A stretch of DNA of 19,211 bases from JAZDKP01 sp043802925. Lineage in GTDB: Bacteria > Fibrobacterota > OXYB2-FULL-49-7 > JAEUSG01. How positions within the stretch are numbered: position 1 is the first letter of the stretch; each line of letters begins with the position of its first letter. The stretch is from NCBI GenBank assembly GCA_043802925.1, contig JAZDKP010000015.1, forward strand, positions 1-19,211, in the 5' to 3' direction. This document shows, in pieces, positions 1 to 7,830 of this stretch. The translations under genes were made by a program, and so were the position numbers. The notes under the pieces are model-generated. The model had not been told where the DNA came from. It made no database searches and saw only the letters and a program-made list of their open reading frames with translations.

Positions 1-419
1 CCGTTTGAGGTTCTCCCCTATCGGTGCGATGATGCAGGCTTCTTCTCTGCACGGATCCGGCAAAACTCGAACTTTGTAAAGCTACGCTCCGTGCACAATA
101 TTCCGGTATGAATTTCCGGCAGTATTCGAACGATTATGAAGAAAAATATTGGCCGGCTTTCGTAAGAAATACAACCGGGGCGATTTCTGGCTTGGCTGCT
201 TTCTGTTGAAGAATTTGGCCCGAAGATGCCCCCTTGCCTCGCCACGGGTAAACGGGTGGTTCGTTGAAGCGGTATTGTCAATACGCCTGCTTGTATTTTA
301 TATTACTTACGAGCGCAATACACGACCATATGTAAGAGTGAAAATATTTTCCCAAGAAAAGCAAAAAGCGTTTATCTCGTTTGTCGATGCAATAGCATCA
401 TAAAAGGAAGGAAAATATA
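1..419. other. Upstream region without a convincing gene; contains inverted repeats
   Basis: I see no convincing protein-coding gene here. One open frame at 149-403 has no ribosome binding site, no recognisable motif and a composition unlike the genes nearby. Two structures are visible. A perfect 8-bp inverted repeat (TGCACGGA at 48-55, TCCGTGCA at 88-95) encloses 32 nt, and a smaller CAAA/TTTG pair lies within it. A short GATGC-aata-GCATC repeat (386-399) lies six bases before the Shine-Dalgarno sequence of the antitoxin gene, where a self-repressing antitoxin could bind. Both are seen directly; any role is inference. Confidence 0.5.
275..303 (+). promoter_or_regulatory. Candidate sigma-70-type promoter for the antitoxin gene
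   Basis: TTGTCA (275-280) and TTATAT (298-303) are separated by 17 bases, which is close to the sigma-70 consensus and spacing. Transcription would start near 310, leaving a leader of about 110 nt that includes the 386-399 inverted repeat. The region is locally A+T-rich, so a chance match is possible. Confidence 0.35.
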
Positions 420-641
420 ATGGCTGCCAATTATCTCAAGATGACTTCGGACACCATGGAAGCGTTGCCCGTTGAAAAACAGGCGGAGGTCTATGACTTC
501 GCGGCATACCTCAAGACCAAATCAAAAACAAGAACCATGCGTAGCAGGAAAAGCTCCCTCCTTAGCCTGGTCGGCATGGGCAGGAGCAAGCATACTGATG
601 TTTCCGTGAACCACGACAAATATCTCTATGAACAGAAATAA
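420..641 (+). CDS. DUF2281-like antitoxin of a PIN-toxin pair (orphaned)
   Basis: This 73-residue protein looks like the antitoxin of a VapBC-like type II toxin-antitoxin pair, which would neutralise a PIN-domain ribonuclease and repress its own operon. Residues 16-34 (LPVEKQAEVYDFAAYLKTK) match the pattern I know from DUF2281-type antitoxins: Leu-Pro, a charged helix, then hydrophobic residues leading to Leu-Lys. The rest is basic and probably flexible, as expected of a toxin-binding tail. The start is supported by a strong Shine-Dalgarno sequence, AGGAAGG at 405-411, eight bases before the ATG. The stop overlaps an ATG at 628 that opens the remains of the toxin gene, the usual arrangement for such pairs. 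Since that toxin is destroyed, the antitoxin appears orphaned. It may be a relic or may still bind DNA or related toxins. The family call rests on a short motif plus context. Confidence 0.7.
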   Translation: MAANYLKMTSDTMEALPVEKQAEVYDFAAYLKTKSKTRTMRSRKSSLLSLVGMGRSKHTDVSVNHDKYLYEQK

Positions 642-746
642 GATTTTCATTGTTCCTCGTTTGCGCTGATGCAAAGAACCAACTGCAAACGGTGCTTTAC
701 ATTTGATGACCACTTCAGGATAATGCGCTTCACCGTCGAACCCTGA
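628..746 (+). pseudogene. PIN-domain toxin remnant (internal deletion and frame loss)
   Basis: An ATG at 628 overlaps the antitoxin stop and encodes MNRNKIFIV, the kind of beta strand that precedes the first catalytic Asp of PIN ribonucleases. That frame hits TGA at 667-669. In another frame, from 651 to the TGA at 744-746, the sequence reads CSSFALMQ and ends FTFDDHFRIMRFTVEP. This is the familiar C-terminus of a PIN toxin: a Ser-Phe-Ala-x-Met helix, then Thr-Phe-Asp-x-His-Phe and a hydrophobic last strand. A PIN toxin normally has about 130-140 residues, so roughly 95-100 codons are missing between the two parts. The hexamer ATTGTT at 649-654 can be read as the end of the first part and the start of the second, so deletion between short repeats is plausible. 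The first catalytic Asp and the central acidic residues are gone, so no active toxin can be made. Confidence 0.7.
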
Positions 747-787
747 ACCACCCTCGCGCCGCGGATACACGCTCAACAGCATTAACC

Positions 788-2785
788 CTACAGCATACTG
801 TCCGGATCAAAAACAATCTGTAGCCGGGTCTTCCGGCTGCCGCGGCCGCGGGCCGTGAGGGCCGTTCGCAGCGCGTCATGGAGCTGCGACGACGAAGCGC
901 TCCGGAGATAGAGAAAATACCTGAAATAGCCGCGGAGCTTGGCAAGCGGCGACGGCGCGGGCCCCAACCGTTCCAGACCCGGCAGGACAGGCAACAGGGC
1001 GGCAAAAGCACGGCTCTCACGCTCCCCCGCGTCCGTGTCTTTGGACAGGAAGCGCACAAGTACACCCCGCCGAAACGGGGGAAATTCAAGTTCGCGCCGC
1101 GCCTGCAGCTCCTCCGCGTAAAAGGCGGCGTAATCGTGCGTCAGGGCGAACCGGACCGCGGGCGATTCGGGCGAATAAGTCTGGAGCACCACCTCCCCCG
1201 CACGTTCGCCCCTCCCCGAGCGGCCCGCCACCTGCGTCAGGAGCTGGAAGGTGCGCTCGGGCGCATGGTAATCGGGCAGGTTCATCCCCGTGTCCGCGAG
1301 CACAATGCCCACGAGCGTGACATCGGGAAAGTCGAGTCCCTTGCTGACCATCTGCGTGCCAATGAGCACATCCGCCTCTTTCCGGCGGAACGCGTCGAGG
1401 ATGGCCTCCACGCGCCCTTTCCGTGAGCCGGTGTCGAGGTCCAGGCGGAGCGCCCGCACCAAAGGGAAGGCTTTTTTCAGTTCTTCCTCCACCTTTTCCA
1501 CGCCGCTTCCCGAAAACTGCAGGCGCCCGCTCCCGCATTCCGGGCACTTGACCGGCACCGGGTCCCGCTGGTCGCAATAATGGCAGACAAGCCGGCCCAT
1601 GGCGCGGTGATAGGTAAGCGACACCTGGCAATGGGGGCAGCGCGGAACATGGCCGCACTCCGCGCAAAGGACAAAATGGGCAAAACCGCGGCGGTTTTTG
1701 AGCAGAATGACCTGTTCGCCACGTTCAAAGCGCTCCTTCAGTTTACGGAGAAGCAGGCGGGAAAAAAGCGACCAGTTCCCGTCACGCCGTTCGTTTCGCA
1801 TGTCCACAGGGAAAACCTTGGGCAACGCATGCCGGTTGAAGCGCTCCCGGAGCGTCAGCAGATGATACTTCCCATTTTCCGCGTTATAGCGGGACTCTAT
1901 AGACGGGGTCGCGCTGCCAAGGACCGTGACCGCGCCCGAAAGCCGGGCACGGACCAGGGCCGCGTCACGCGCATTATAGTTGAAACTCTGTTCGCTCTGG
2001 CTGAACGAGGAGTCATGTTCTTCGTCCACCACGACAAGACCGATGTTTGTGAGCGGCGTGAACAGCGCGGAACGCACGCCCACGACCAACCGTTTCCGGC
2101 CGTGGCGGATGTCAAGCCAGGCCTGCGCGCGTTCCTTCTGGGAAAGCCCGCTGTGATAGACAGCCACGGCCTCCCCAAAGCGTTCCGTAAAATTGCGCAC
2201 GGTCTGGGGTGTAAGTGAAATTTCGGGCACCAGCACCAGCACGCTCCGCCCCCGGCGCAGGGCCTCGGCCGCGAGCGCATAATAAACATGGCTTTTCCCG
2301 CTCCCGGTCACGCCGTGGAGCAGGAACGCAGCCGGCCGGCCCGCCTCCATCCCGGCCATCACGGCATCAAACGCCTTTGCCTGCTCCGGGGAAAGTCCGG
2401 CGAAGCCGGGCAGCGGTGTCTGCGCCCCGGTTTTTAACCCCAGCGCGGAAACGGGTGGACGTGTCACCGCCTGCTCGATGGCCTTGGGCAGGGCCATTCG
2501 AAAGACGTCGCCCGGCTGCGCGAGATAATAATCGGAAAGCCACAGCAGAAATCGGACAAATTCAGGAGGCAGCCCCGGAAAACCCTGGTCGCACAACAGG
2601 ATTTCCTTGAGGGTGCCCTTAGGCGGTGTCACGGGGTGCGCGGTCACAAAACCATGAAGCTTTTTCCGGCCAAGTTCGGCCAACACACGCGTACCGATTT
2701 CCGGCCGTGCCCCGGCAGAAACCGGCAGGCTGTAGGTATAGGCTCCCGGGGCCGAGACCGGAAAGACAACTTCAACATAATTCAT
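788..2785 (-). CDS. priA: Primosomal protein N', PriA helicase
   Basis: PriA is the 3'-to-5' DNA helicase that recognises stalled or collapsed replication forks and loads the replicative helicase there. All superfamily 2 hallmarks are visible: Walker A GVTGSGKS (residues 158-165), DEEH (254-257), GSATPS (290-295), a GTQMVSKGLDFPDV segment (about 476-489) and motif VI QVAGRSGR (518-525). Eight Cys between residues 374 and 417, arranged as four CxxC pairs (374/377, 383/386, 401/404, 414/417), form the two-zinc domain typical of PriA. At 665 residues it is shorter than the E. coli protein (732), mainly before the helicase core. The ATG at 2785 gives an N-terminus (MNYVEVVFPV) matching the PriA DNA-binding domain. 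It is convergent with the toxin remnant and divergent from the FapA-like gene, with 126 A+T-rich bases between the latter two. Confidence 0.97.
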   Translation of the reverse strand: MNYVEVVFPVSAPGAYTYSLPVSAGARPEIGTRVLAELGRKKLHGFVTAHPVTPPKGTLKEILLCDQGFPGLPPEFVRFLLWLSDYYLAQPGDVFRMALPKAIEQAVTRPPVSALGLKTGAQTPLPGFAGLSPEQAKAFDAVMAGMEAGRPAAFLLHGVTGSGKSHVYYALAAEALRRGRSVLVLVPEISLTPQTVRNFTERFGEAVAVYHSGLSQKERAQAWLDIRHGRKRLVVGVRSALFTPLTNIGLVVVDEEHDSSFSQSEQSFNYNARDAALVRARLSGAVTVLGSATPSIESRYNAENGKYHLLTLRERFNRHALPKVFPVDMRNERRDGNWSLFSRLLLRKLKERFERGEQVILLKNRRGFAHFVLCAECGHVPRCPHCQVSLTYHRAMGRLVCHYCDQRDPVPVKCPECGSGRLQFSGSGVEKVEEELKKAFPLVRALRLDLDTGSRKGRVEAILDAFRRKEADVLIGTQMVSKGLDFPDVTLVGIVLADTGMNLPDYHAPERTFQLLTQVAGRSGRGERAGEVVLQTYSPESPAVRFALTHDYAAFYAEELQARRELEFPPFRRGVLVRFLSKDTDAGERESRAFAALLPVLPGLERLGPAPSPLAKLRGYFRYFLYLRSASSSQLHDALRTALTARGRGSRKTRLQIVFDPDSML

Positions 2786-2795
2786 AAATTTTCTA

Positions 2796-2825
2796 TTGCC
2801 AAAACTCGGGTTTGGGACGTATATT
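2796..2825 (+). promoter_or_regulatory. Candidate promoter for the FapA-like/HD-GYP unit
   Basis: TTGCCA (2796-2801) and TATATT (2820-2825) are separated by 18 bases in the A+T-rich gap between priA and the plus-strand gene pair. Transcription would start near 2832, giving a leader of about 80 nt. No clear Shine-Dalgarno sequence precedes the ATG at 2912. The match is good but was found by eye. Confidence 0.35.
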
Positions 2826-2911
2826 GTTTAAAAATGATTAAACCCCTAATCCGTTAAAACATAAATCATTGTAATAGAGTGATTAAAACATTTTTTAATT
2901 GTTAAATAACC

Positions 2912-4915
2912 ATGCCTGATGATCTGAGTCGACTCACACTCCCCGCGATTGATTTGACAATTTCAAGCGATCGTCTGTCGGCCACGCTCAGCATCATTCC
3001 CACTTCCGGCCAGACCGCAAACCTGACCCCGGAAACCATCCTCACACTTCTGTCTGAAAAGAATGTCAAGTTCGGGATTGACGAGGCAAAGCTCCGTTCC
3101 CTGGTGCACAAATTTAACATGACCAAGGACCGCATTGAGAACGAAGAGGTTGCCCACGGCAAATACCCCAAGCCCGGTAAAAAGGGCGACCTCCGCCTCA
3201 TGGTGTCCGCGCTCACGGAAAAAGAGCCTGTGGAACAATTACTGAAGGAATCACCCGAACCGCACATCACGGATATCCTGAGAATATCAAACCGGGTCAA
3301 ACGGGTCAATGCCGGCGAAATTGTGGCGCACCGCAATCCCCCGAAAAAAGGAACGCCCGGCGAAGACATCTTTGGCAAGACCATTGACAGTACCGAGTAC
3401 CAGGACAGCGAGGATACCGTGGGCGCCAACATTACGGTCATCGACAACGGGGAGTCCTTTCGCTCCAACATCACCGGTGTCGTGGTTTTCTTCGACAACA
3501 AGCTCGATGTCATCCACGGGGACTTCAACGCCCGCTTCCAGGTCACGATAACGCCCGACCGCATGGAAGCCCACGCCGATTTTCTGCCCGCAGGCGAAGG
3601 CGGCAAACCGCTTGACACAACACTCCTGACCTCGGTCATCCACGATCGGAACGTGGTCTTCGGGCTCAACCAACCGCTCATCCAGGAAACCGCCAACAAA
3701 GTCAACATTGACAAAATCCCTGCGCTTAACATCCTCATTGCCTGCGGGACCCCGGCCGTCCATGGCATCAACGGCCGCATCGAGTATTTTTTCAACACCG
3801 AAGGCAAGCTCAAGCCCAAAGTCATGGAGGACGGCAGCGTCAATTTCAAGGACATTTCGCTGATTGAGACCGTGGCCGAAAGCCAGGAACTGGCGCGCAT
3901 CCACCACCCGACCCAGGGCATACCGGGCCACGACGTCAGCGGCAACGAAATCACGGCCAAGGACGGGCAACCCATCACCGCGCCGGCAGGGGCCAACGTG
4001 GGCGTCCACCCGAGCAACCCGGATGTGCTCATCGCGCTCAAAGGCGGCAACGTCCGGCTCAACGGCAAGCTCATTGAAGTGTCCGAAGGCTTCACCATCG
4101 GCGGAGACATTGATTTTTCGACCGGCAACGTCGACTACAAGCGCTCGCTCACGATTAAAGGCGACGTCAAGAGCGGTTTTTCCGTCACCGTGGGCGGCGA
4201 CCTCGACATCGGCGGGCTCATCGAAGACAGCGTCATCAAGACCGAAGGCAACGTGCTGGTCCGCGGCGGTTTTATGGGCAATGGAAAGGGTGAAATCAAC
4301 GCGAGCGGCTCCGTCAACGTCGGTTTCATCCGCAACCAGACCATCAAGTCCCGCGGCAACGTGGTCGTGGCCCGAGAGGCCATGAACGCCAAAATCTTTG
4401 CCCGGAACACCGTCAGCGTCCATGGCAAGACCCTGAGCGTGGTGGGCGGCAAGGTGTCGGCGCGAAACGAAATCGAAGGCTATGTCTTCGGTAACGACCA
4501 GGGCACCCGGACCGAACTCGAAATCGGGACGGATTTCACCCTGGTGGAGGAAAAATTCAAGACCGAAGACAAAATACGCGAGCTCAACGACAACAAAAAG
4601 AAAGTCGCGGAAAACATCTCCAAGTTCGACAAGATAAAAAAGATCAAGAAGGCGCTCCCCCCCAAACAGGAATTTCTTTTTAAAAAGCTTTCCGCGCTTG
4701 CCGGAAAAATCGACTCCCAGATGTCGGCGCTTGAAAAACGGAAAGAGATGATTGAGTTGAAACTGAAGGAAATCGGCAAGGCCCGCATTGTGGTCAAGGA
4801 TCGTATGCATCCCGGATGCATCATCAAAATTGGCGACCGTCATTTTGCGGTCCAGAACACGGTGCTGGGCCCCAAAAGCGTCATGCTTGTGGACGGCGAG
4901 ATTAAATTTATATAA
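2912..4915 (+). CDS. FapA (DUF342) family protein with duplicated N-terminal module
   Basis: This 667-residue cytoplasmic protein belongs to the FapA/DUF342 family. A Vibrio member is implicated in polar flagellar assembly and in sensing the glucose phosphotransferase EIIA. Residues about 400-540 are a run of short Gly/Asn-rich strands (such as LTIKGDVKSGFSVTVGGDLD) forming the right-handed beta-helix core. Residues about 545-625 are a Lys/Glu-rich coiled coil, and about 625-667 a small beta domain. The N-terminal part seems duplicated: one module ends near GTPGEDIFGK (148-156) and a second near GIPGHDVSGN (336-345). Family members usually show this Gly-x-Pro-Gly-x-Asp signature once. The HD-GYP gene starts 15 nt downstream, so the two are probably co-transcribed. 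I see no flagellar genes nearby, so a flagellar role is only inferred from the family. Confidence 0.88.
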   Translation: MPDDLSRLTLPAIDLTISSDRLSATLSIIPTSGQTANLTPETILTLLSEKNVKFGIDEAKLRSLVHKFNMTKDRIENEEVAHGKYPKPGKKGDLRLMVSALTEKEPVEQLLKESPEPHITDILRISNRVKRVNAGEIVAHRNPPKKGTPGEDIFGKTIDSTEYQDSEDTVGANITVIDNGESFRSNITGVVVFFDNKLDVIHGDFNARFQVTITPDRMEAHADFLPAGEGGKPLDTTLLTSVIHDRNVVFGLNQPLIQETANKVNIDKIPALNILIACGTPAVHGINGRIEYFFNTEGKLKPKVMEDGSVNFKDISLIETVAESQELARIHHPTQGIPGHDVSGNEITAKDGQPITAPAGANVGVHPSNPDVLIALKGGNVRLNGKLIEVSEGFTIGGDIDFSTGNVDYKRSLTIKGDVKSGFSVTVGGDLDIGGLIEDSVIKTEGNVLVRGGFMGNGKGEINASGSVNVGFIRNQTIKSRGNVVVAREAMNAKIFARNTVSVHGKTLSVVGGKVSARNEIEGYVFGNDQGTRTELEIGTDFTLVEEKFKTEDKIRELNDNKKKVAENISKFDKIKKIKKALPPKQEFLFKKLSALAGKIDSQMSALEKRKEMIELKLKEIGKARIVVKDRMHPGCIIKIGDRHFAVQNTVLGPKSVMLVDGEIKFI

Positions 4916-4930
4916 TGTAGCCATCTCCCC

Positions 4931-6352
4931 ATGAAAGAGATTCAGCTTTCCGAAATCAAAAAGAACACGATCGCGTCCATCGACTATTTGGGCCGCGACG
5001 GCAAGGTTCTCATCCGGAAGGGCGCGTCCATCAGCGATACGCTGCTCTCCGCCATCCTCCGCCGGAACATCTCAAAACTCTACGTCCAGGAAGAGGGCGA
5101 GGACATTAAAAAGCTGCTCAACCTGCAGGAACTCGACCATTTCAACATCGAGGACCTTCCGGTCTATGACCCGGGCGACCTCGCGGACTCCGGGGGGGGC
5201 GCCCCGGAAAAAATCGTCATGGACATCAAACCCCCGGAGCGGGTCCTCCCCATTCTGCTCAGCATCAAACGCGGCGAAGAAGGCGTTGCGCAGTTCCTGA
5301 AGACCGAGTCCGTCAAGAAGCTTGAGGATGCGCTTGCCACCAACCGTATCGCGCTGACGGTCGCGCCCGCAGGCACGCCGGTCAAGGATATCGCCAAGGA
5401 AATTGCGACCGGGGCGCGTTCACAGGAATACAAGGCCGGAATCACCACGGATTACGAACATACCATTGCGGAAATCAAGAACCTCTTTCAAAACATTAAA
5501 AACGGCCGTCCGGTCCAGGCGGGCCGCTTCACCGGCCTCGTCAAGGGATTCATCAAGACCTATCTCAACGACAAGCACATGCTGCTGAACCTGGCCAATG
5601 CCCGCTCCGTTGAAAGCGACTATATTTACGCCCACAGCGTCAACGTCTGCCTCCTTGCCATCTCCATCGCGGCCTCGCGCGGCTTCGATCAGGACCAAAT
5701 CAACGACATCGGCACCGGTGCCCTGCTCCACGACGCGGGCGCGCTCCTCATCGCCGACGAAATCCGGTTCAAGCAGGAGCCGCTCACCCGCGACGAAATC
5801 TTTGAGGTCCAGAAACACCCCATGCTCGGCATCCACCTCATCGAAAAAATCCAGGGGCTCCCCGAAATCGCCCAGCTCATCTGCTACCAGACACACGAAC
5901 GTGAGAACCGCCAGGGCTATCCCAAGCAGCGCAACGGCCATATCATACACGACTACGCAAAAATCGTCTCCGTGGCCGATGTTTATGAGTCCCTCACATC
6001 CGAACGTCCCTACCGCCCGTCCGTGGTACCGTATAAAGCCATGGAGTTTGTCTTAAAGGCGGTCAAACAGGGATTATTCAGCACCGAGACCGTCAAGTAT
6101 TTCCTCGAATACACCTCCCTCTTTCCGGTCGGAAGCCTGGTCAAACTCAGCACCGGTGAAATCGGAAAGGTCATCAAGCCCAACGGCAGCCTTTATTCCC
6201 GGCCCGTGGTGGCCGTCATCATCGGTGCCGACAACCGGCTTCTCCCCGAAGAAGAAGTCCGTACGCTGGACCTCAAGGGAAACCACGACATCAAAATCAT
6301 CCAGGCCATTGACAACCTGAAGCTCAATATCGAGGTGATGCGCGGGTTTTAA
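4931..6352 (+). CDS. HD-GYP domain protein with altered active-site motifs
   Basis: HD-GYP proteins hydrolyse the second messenger cyclic-di-GMP using a metal centre. This 473-residue protein has an N-terminal region of about 200 residues that I do not recognise, then the HD-GYP domain (about 205-375). Visible residues include H235, the HD pair H267-D268, H296, H322-E323, GYP (329-331), and VADVYESLTSERPYR (348-362), the characteristic final block. About 90 residues follow that resemble a small beta domain found at the C-terminus of some relatives. Two departures stand out. The usual HDxGK reads HDAGA, so the phosphate-contacting Lys is Ala271. The usual HHE before GYP reads THE, losing one His. 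Activity may be reduced or lost, leaving a c-di-GMP sensor. The gene lies 15 nt after the FapA-like gene and ends 11 nt from a convergent gene. Confidence 0.9.
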   Translation: MKEIQLSEIKKNTIASIDYLGRDGKVLIRKGASISDTLLSAILRRNISKLYVQEEGEDIKKLLNLQELDHFNIEDLPVYDPGDLADSGGGAPEKIVMDIKPPERVLPILLSIKRGEEGVAQFLKTESVKKLEDALATNRIALTVAPAGTPVKDIAKEIATGARSQEYKAGITTDYEHTIAEIKNLFQNIKNGRPVQAGRFTGLVKGFIKTYLNDKHMLLNLANARSVESDYIYAHSVNVCLLAISIAASRGFDQDQINDIGTGALLHDAGALLIADEIRFKQEPLTRDEIFEVQKHPMLGIHLIEKIQGLPEIAQLICYQTHERENRQGYPKQRNGHIIHDYAKIVSVADVYESLTSERPYRPSVVPYKAMEFVLKAVKQGLFSTETVKYFLEYTSLFPVGSLVKLSTGEIGKVIKPNGSLYSRPVVAVIIGADNRLLPEEEVRTLDLKGNHDIKIIQAIDNLKLNIEVMRGF

Positions 6353-6363
6353 AAAACGCGGGA

Positions 6364-6909
6364 TTAAAGCGTGAAGTGCCTGCCGCACATTTCGCAGGCG
6401 TAATTACCGGTCTTGCCTTTTTCCATGACATGAATGACCCGGACCGCGGCGCCGCAGTCCGGGCATCGGATATTGATGCCCGTGCCGGTCGCCTGCCACT
6501 CCTCGCCCGGGATCTCGGGTTCCTGCTCGTAATCGTCGCCGTGGATGACCTCCAGAAAGTCGGTTGAGAAGGCCTCGGCAATGAGCGTATCCGTAATAAA
6601 ACCGATTTTCCAGAGCCGTTCGTTTTCCGGGGAAAGCCCTTCAGGCGACTCGTACCGTTCGTACAGGTCCATGCACTTTTTCAGGGCGCCAATGGGATAA
6701 GAAACCGGTTTTTCAGCGTCCGAGAAATCGAGATGGCACTCGTAGGACGTGATGTCCTTGTCGAGCGGCAACCCTGTTTCCTCGACGTTACCGCCGGTAA
6801 AAAGCAAGGCGGACTGCTCGGTAAAGGTGTCGTCATAAACCCCGATTTTTAGCGAGAACTGGTAATTGCCATCGTTTTTAAGCTCTAAAATCTGGCCTTT
6901 GAGTCCCAT
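6364..6909 (-). CDS. Small zinc-ribbon protein of unknown function
   Basis: I do not recognise the family. The product is 181 residues, acidic, with no signal peptide or membrane segment, so it should be cytoplasmic. The N-terminal 60 residues look beta-rich and the middle helical. The C-terminus carries a zinc ribbon: CPDC (149-152) and CEMC (172-175) separated by 19 residues. The ATG at 6909 lies 21 nt after the stop of the redoxin-cytochrome gene, so it is probably the last gene of that minus-strand operon. The short gap is A+T-rich and contains TATATT, so a separate promoter is possible. A cytoplasmic zinc-ribbon protein is an odd companion for exported cytochromes and could be unrelated to their function. 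The gene ends 11 nt from the convergent HD-GYP gene. Confidence 0.75.
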   Translation of the reverse strand: MGLKGQILELKNDGNYQFSLKIGVYDDTFTEQSALLFTGGNVEETGLPLDKDITSYECHLDFSDAEKPVSYPIGALKKCMDLYERYESPEGLSPENERLWKIGFITDTLIAEAFSTDFLEVIHGDDYEQEPEIPGEEWQATGTGINIRCPDCGAAVRVIHVMEKGKTGNYACEMCGRHFTL

Positions 6910-6930
6910 AATGATAAAAATATACTAAAT

Positions 6931-7812
6931 CTAACCTTGGGGGTGCTTTATTTTTTTGAGCTTTTCCGGATAACGAAAGAGCGGATCCTGCTTTGAATCG
7001 TGGCAACGGAGGCAACGCGATTCGTAATCCGTTCCTTTTTCACCGCCATGGGGACCGGCAGCGGTATGGCAGGACTCGCACTGCACGCCCAGCAGGTGCT
7101 TTGGGTGGCGTGTTTCGTCGTACCCCCCGGTTTCGCCGAACCCGAGTGTGTGGCATTTGAGACAGGCTGGGTCCACCTCCGCGGCAAAGCCATCGCGGTA
7201 GCCGCGGCTGAAGAACTTTTTGGCAATCGGGTCGTAGGCTGAGGCGTGGGCCGTGCCTTTCCAGTGTTCGTAAATTTTTGTATGGCAGGCCTGGCAGACC
7301 TCGGCGCTGTAATAGCGGTCCTGCATGCCCCGGACAAACGTCGTGTCACGGCCCGCCAGCACGGCCCCGTAAACACTCAGGACGTCCCCATAGTTCCCTT
7401 CAAAATACTTTTCCTTCTGCTGCAGGATTTTACCGGACCGCGCAATGAAAAAGGTGGTCGGCACCTGTTCGAGGCGGTATTGGTCGCGAAAAGAGCGGTA
7501 CTTGTCGTAGTAGGCTGGAAACCCGAAACTGCCGGGTTTGCGTCCGCGGAAGTCCGCTTCCTTGTTACTGCCGGTCAGAACCCCAATCAACGGTATAGTT
7601 GGGTTGTTTTTATGAAAGACCTGCGCCTCGGTCACGGCCTGCTTGCATTTACCACAGTCCAGGGAAAAATAGAGTACAATCAACGGCTTGTCCCGGTAGG
7701 CGGAAAGGACTGTCTTTTTACCGGCCAAATCCATGACACTCAAAGCATAATCGAACGGGGTCTGGGCCGCGGCAACAGAAAAAAGAAACACCGCAAGAAG
7801 GAACCGTTTCAT
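6931..7812 (-). CDS. Secreted thioredoxin-like domain fused to tetraheme cytochrome c
   Basis: This 293-residue exported protein joins two redox modules. Residues 1-16 are a signal peptide (MKRFLLAVFLFSVAAA). Residues about 17-155 form a thioredoxin/AhpC-TSA-like fold with the redox pair CGKC (53-56) and the cis-proline segment VPTTFF (117-122). The C-terminal part resembles the cytochrome c554-type tetraheme family, with four CxxCH heme sites: CQACH (173-177), CLKCH (217-221), CESCH (245-249) and CLRCH (267-271). Several other His (for example in HWKGTAHA) could be second ligands. This suggests electron transfer between hemes and a thiol/disulfide pair in the periplasm. The ATG at 7812 follows the lipoprotein stop by 18 nt and has a purine-rich AAAGGGATG just upstream. 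The second heme spacing (CLKCH to CESCH) parallels that of the neighbouring selenoprotein, so the two cytochrome domains are probably related. Confidence 0.88.
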   Translation of the reverse strand: MKRFLLAVFLFSVAAAQTPFDYALSVMDLAGKKTVLSAYRDKPLIVLYFSLDCGKCKQAVTEAQVFHKNNPTIPLIGVLTGSNKEADFRGRKPGSFGFPAYYDKYRSFRDQYRLEQVPTTFFIARSGKILQQKEKYFEGNYGDVLSVYGAVLAGRDTTFVRGMQDRYYSAEVCQACHTKIYEHWKGTAHASAYDPIAKKFFSRGYRDGFAAEVDPACLKCHTLGFGETGGYDETRHPKHLLGVQCESCHTAAGPHGGEKGTDYESRCLRCHDSKQDPLFRYPEKLKKIKHPQG

Positions 7813-7830
7813 GGGACATCCCTTTCCGGG

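Noticed and set aside
149..403. 84-codon open frame upstream of the antitoxin gene
   Set aside because: No ribosome binding site, no recognisable motif, low-quality composition; its end overlaps the likely leader and inverted repeat of the antitoxin gene.
3287..4924. 545-codon open frame antisense to the FapA-like gene
   Set aside because: Long antisense frames are common in G+C-rich genes; this one has no motif, while the plus strand encodes a recognisable family.
6341..6366. Possible terminator between the HD-GYP gene and the convergent zinc-ribbon gene
   Set aside because: CGCGGG occurs as a direct repeat around an A/T stretch; the only pairing is a weak GTTTT/AAAAC stem with mismatched flanks.
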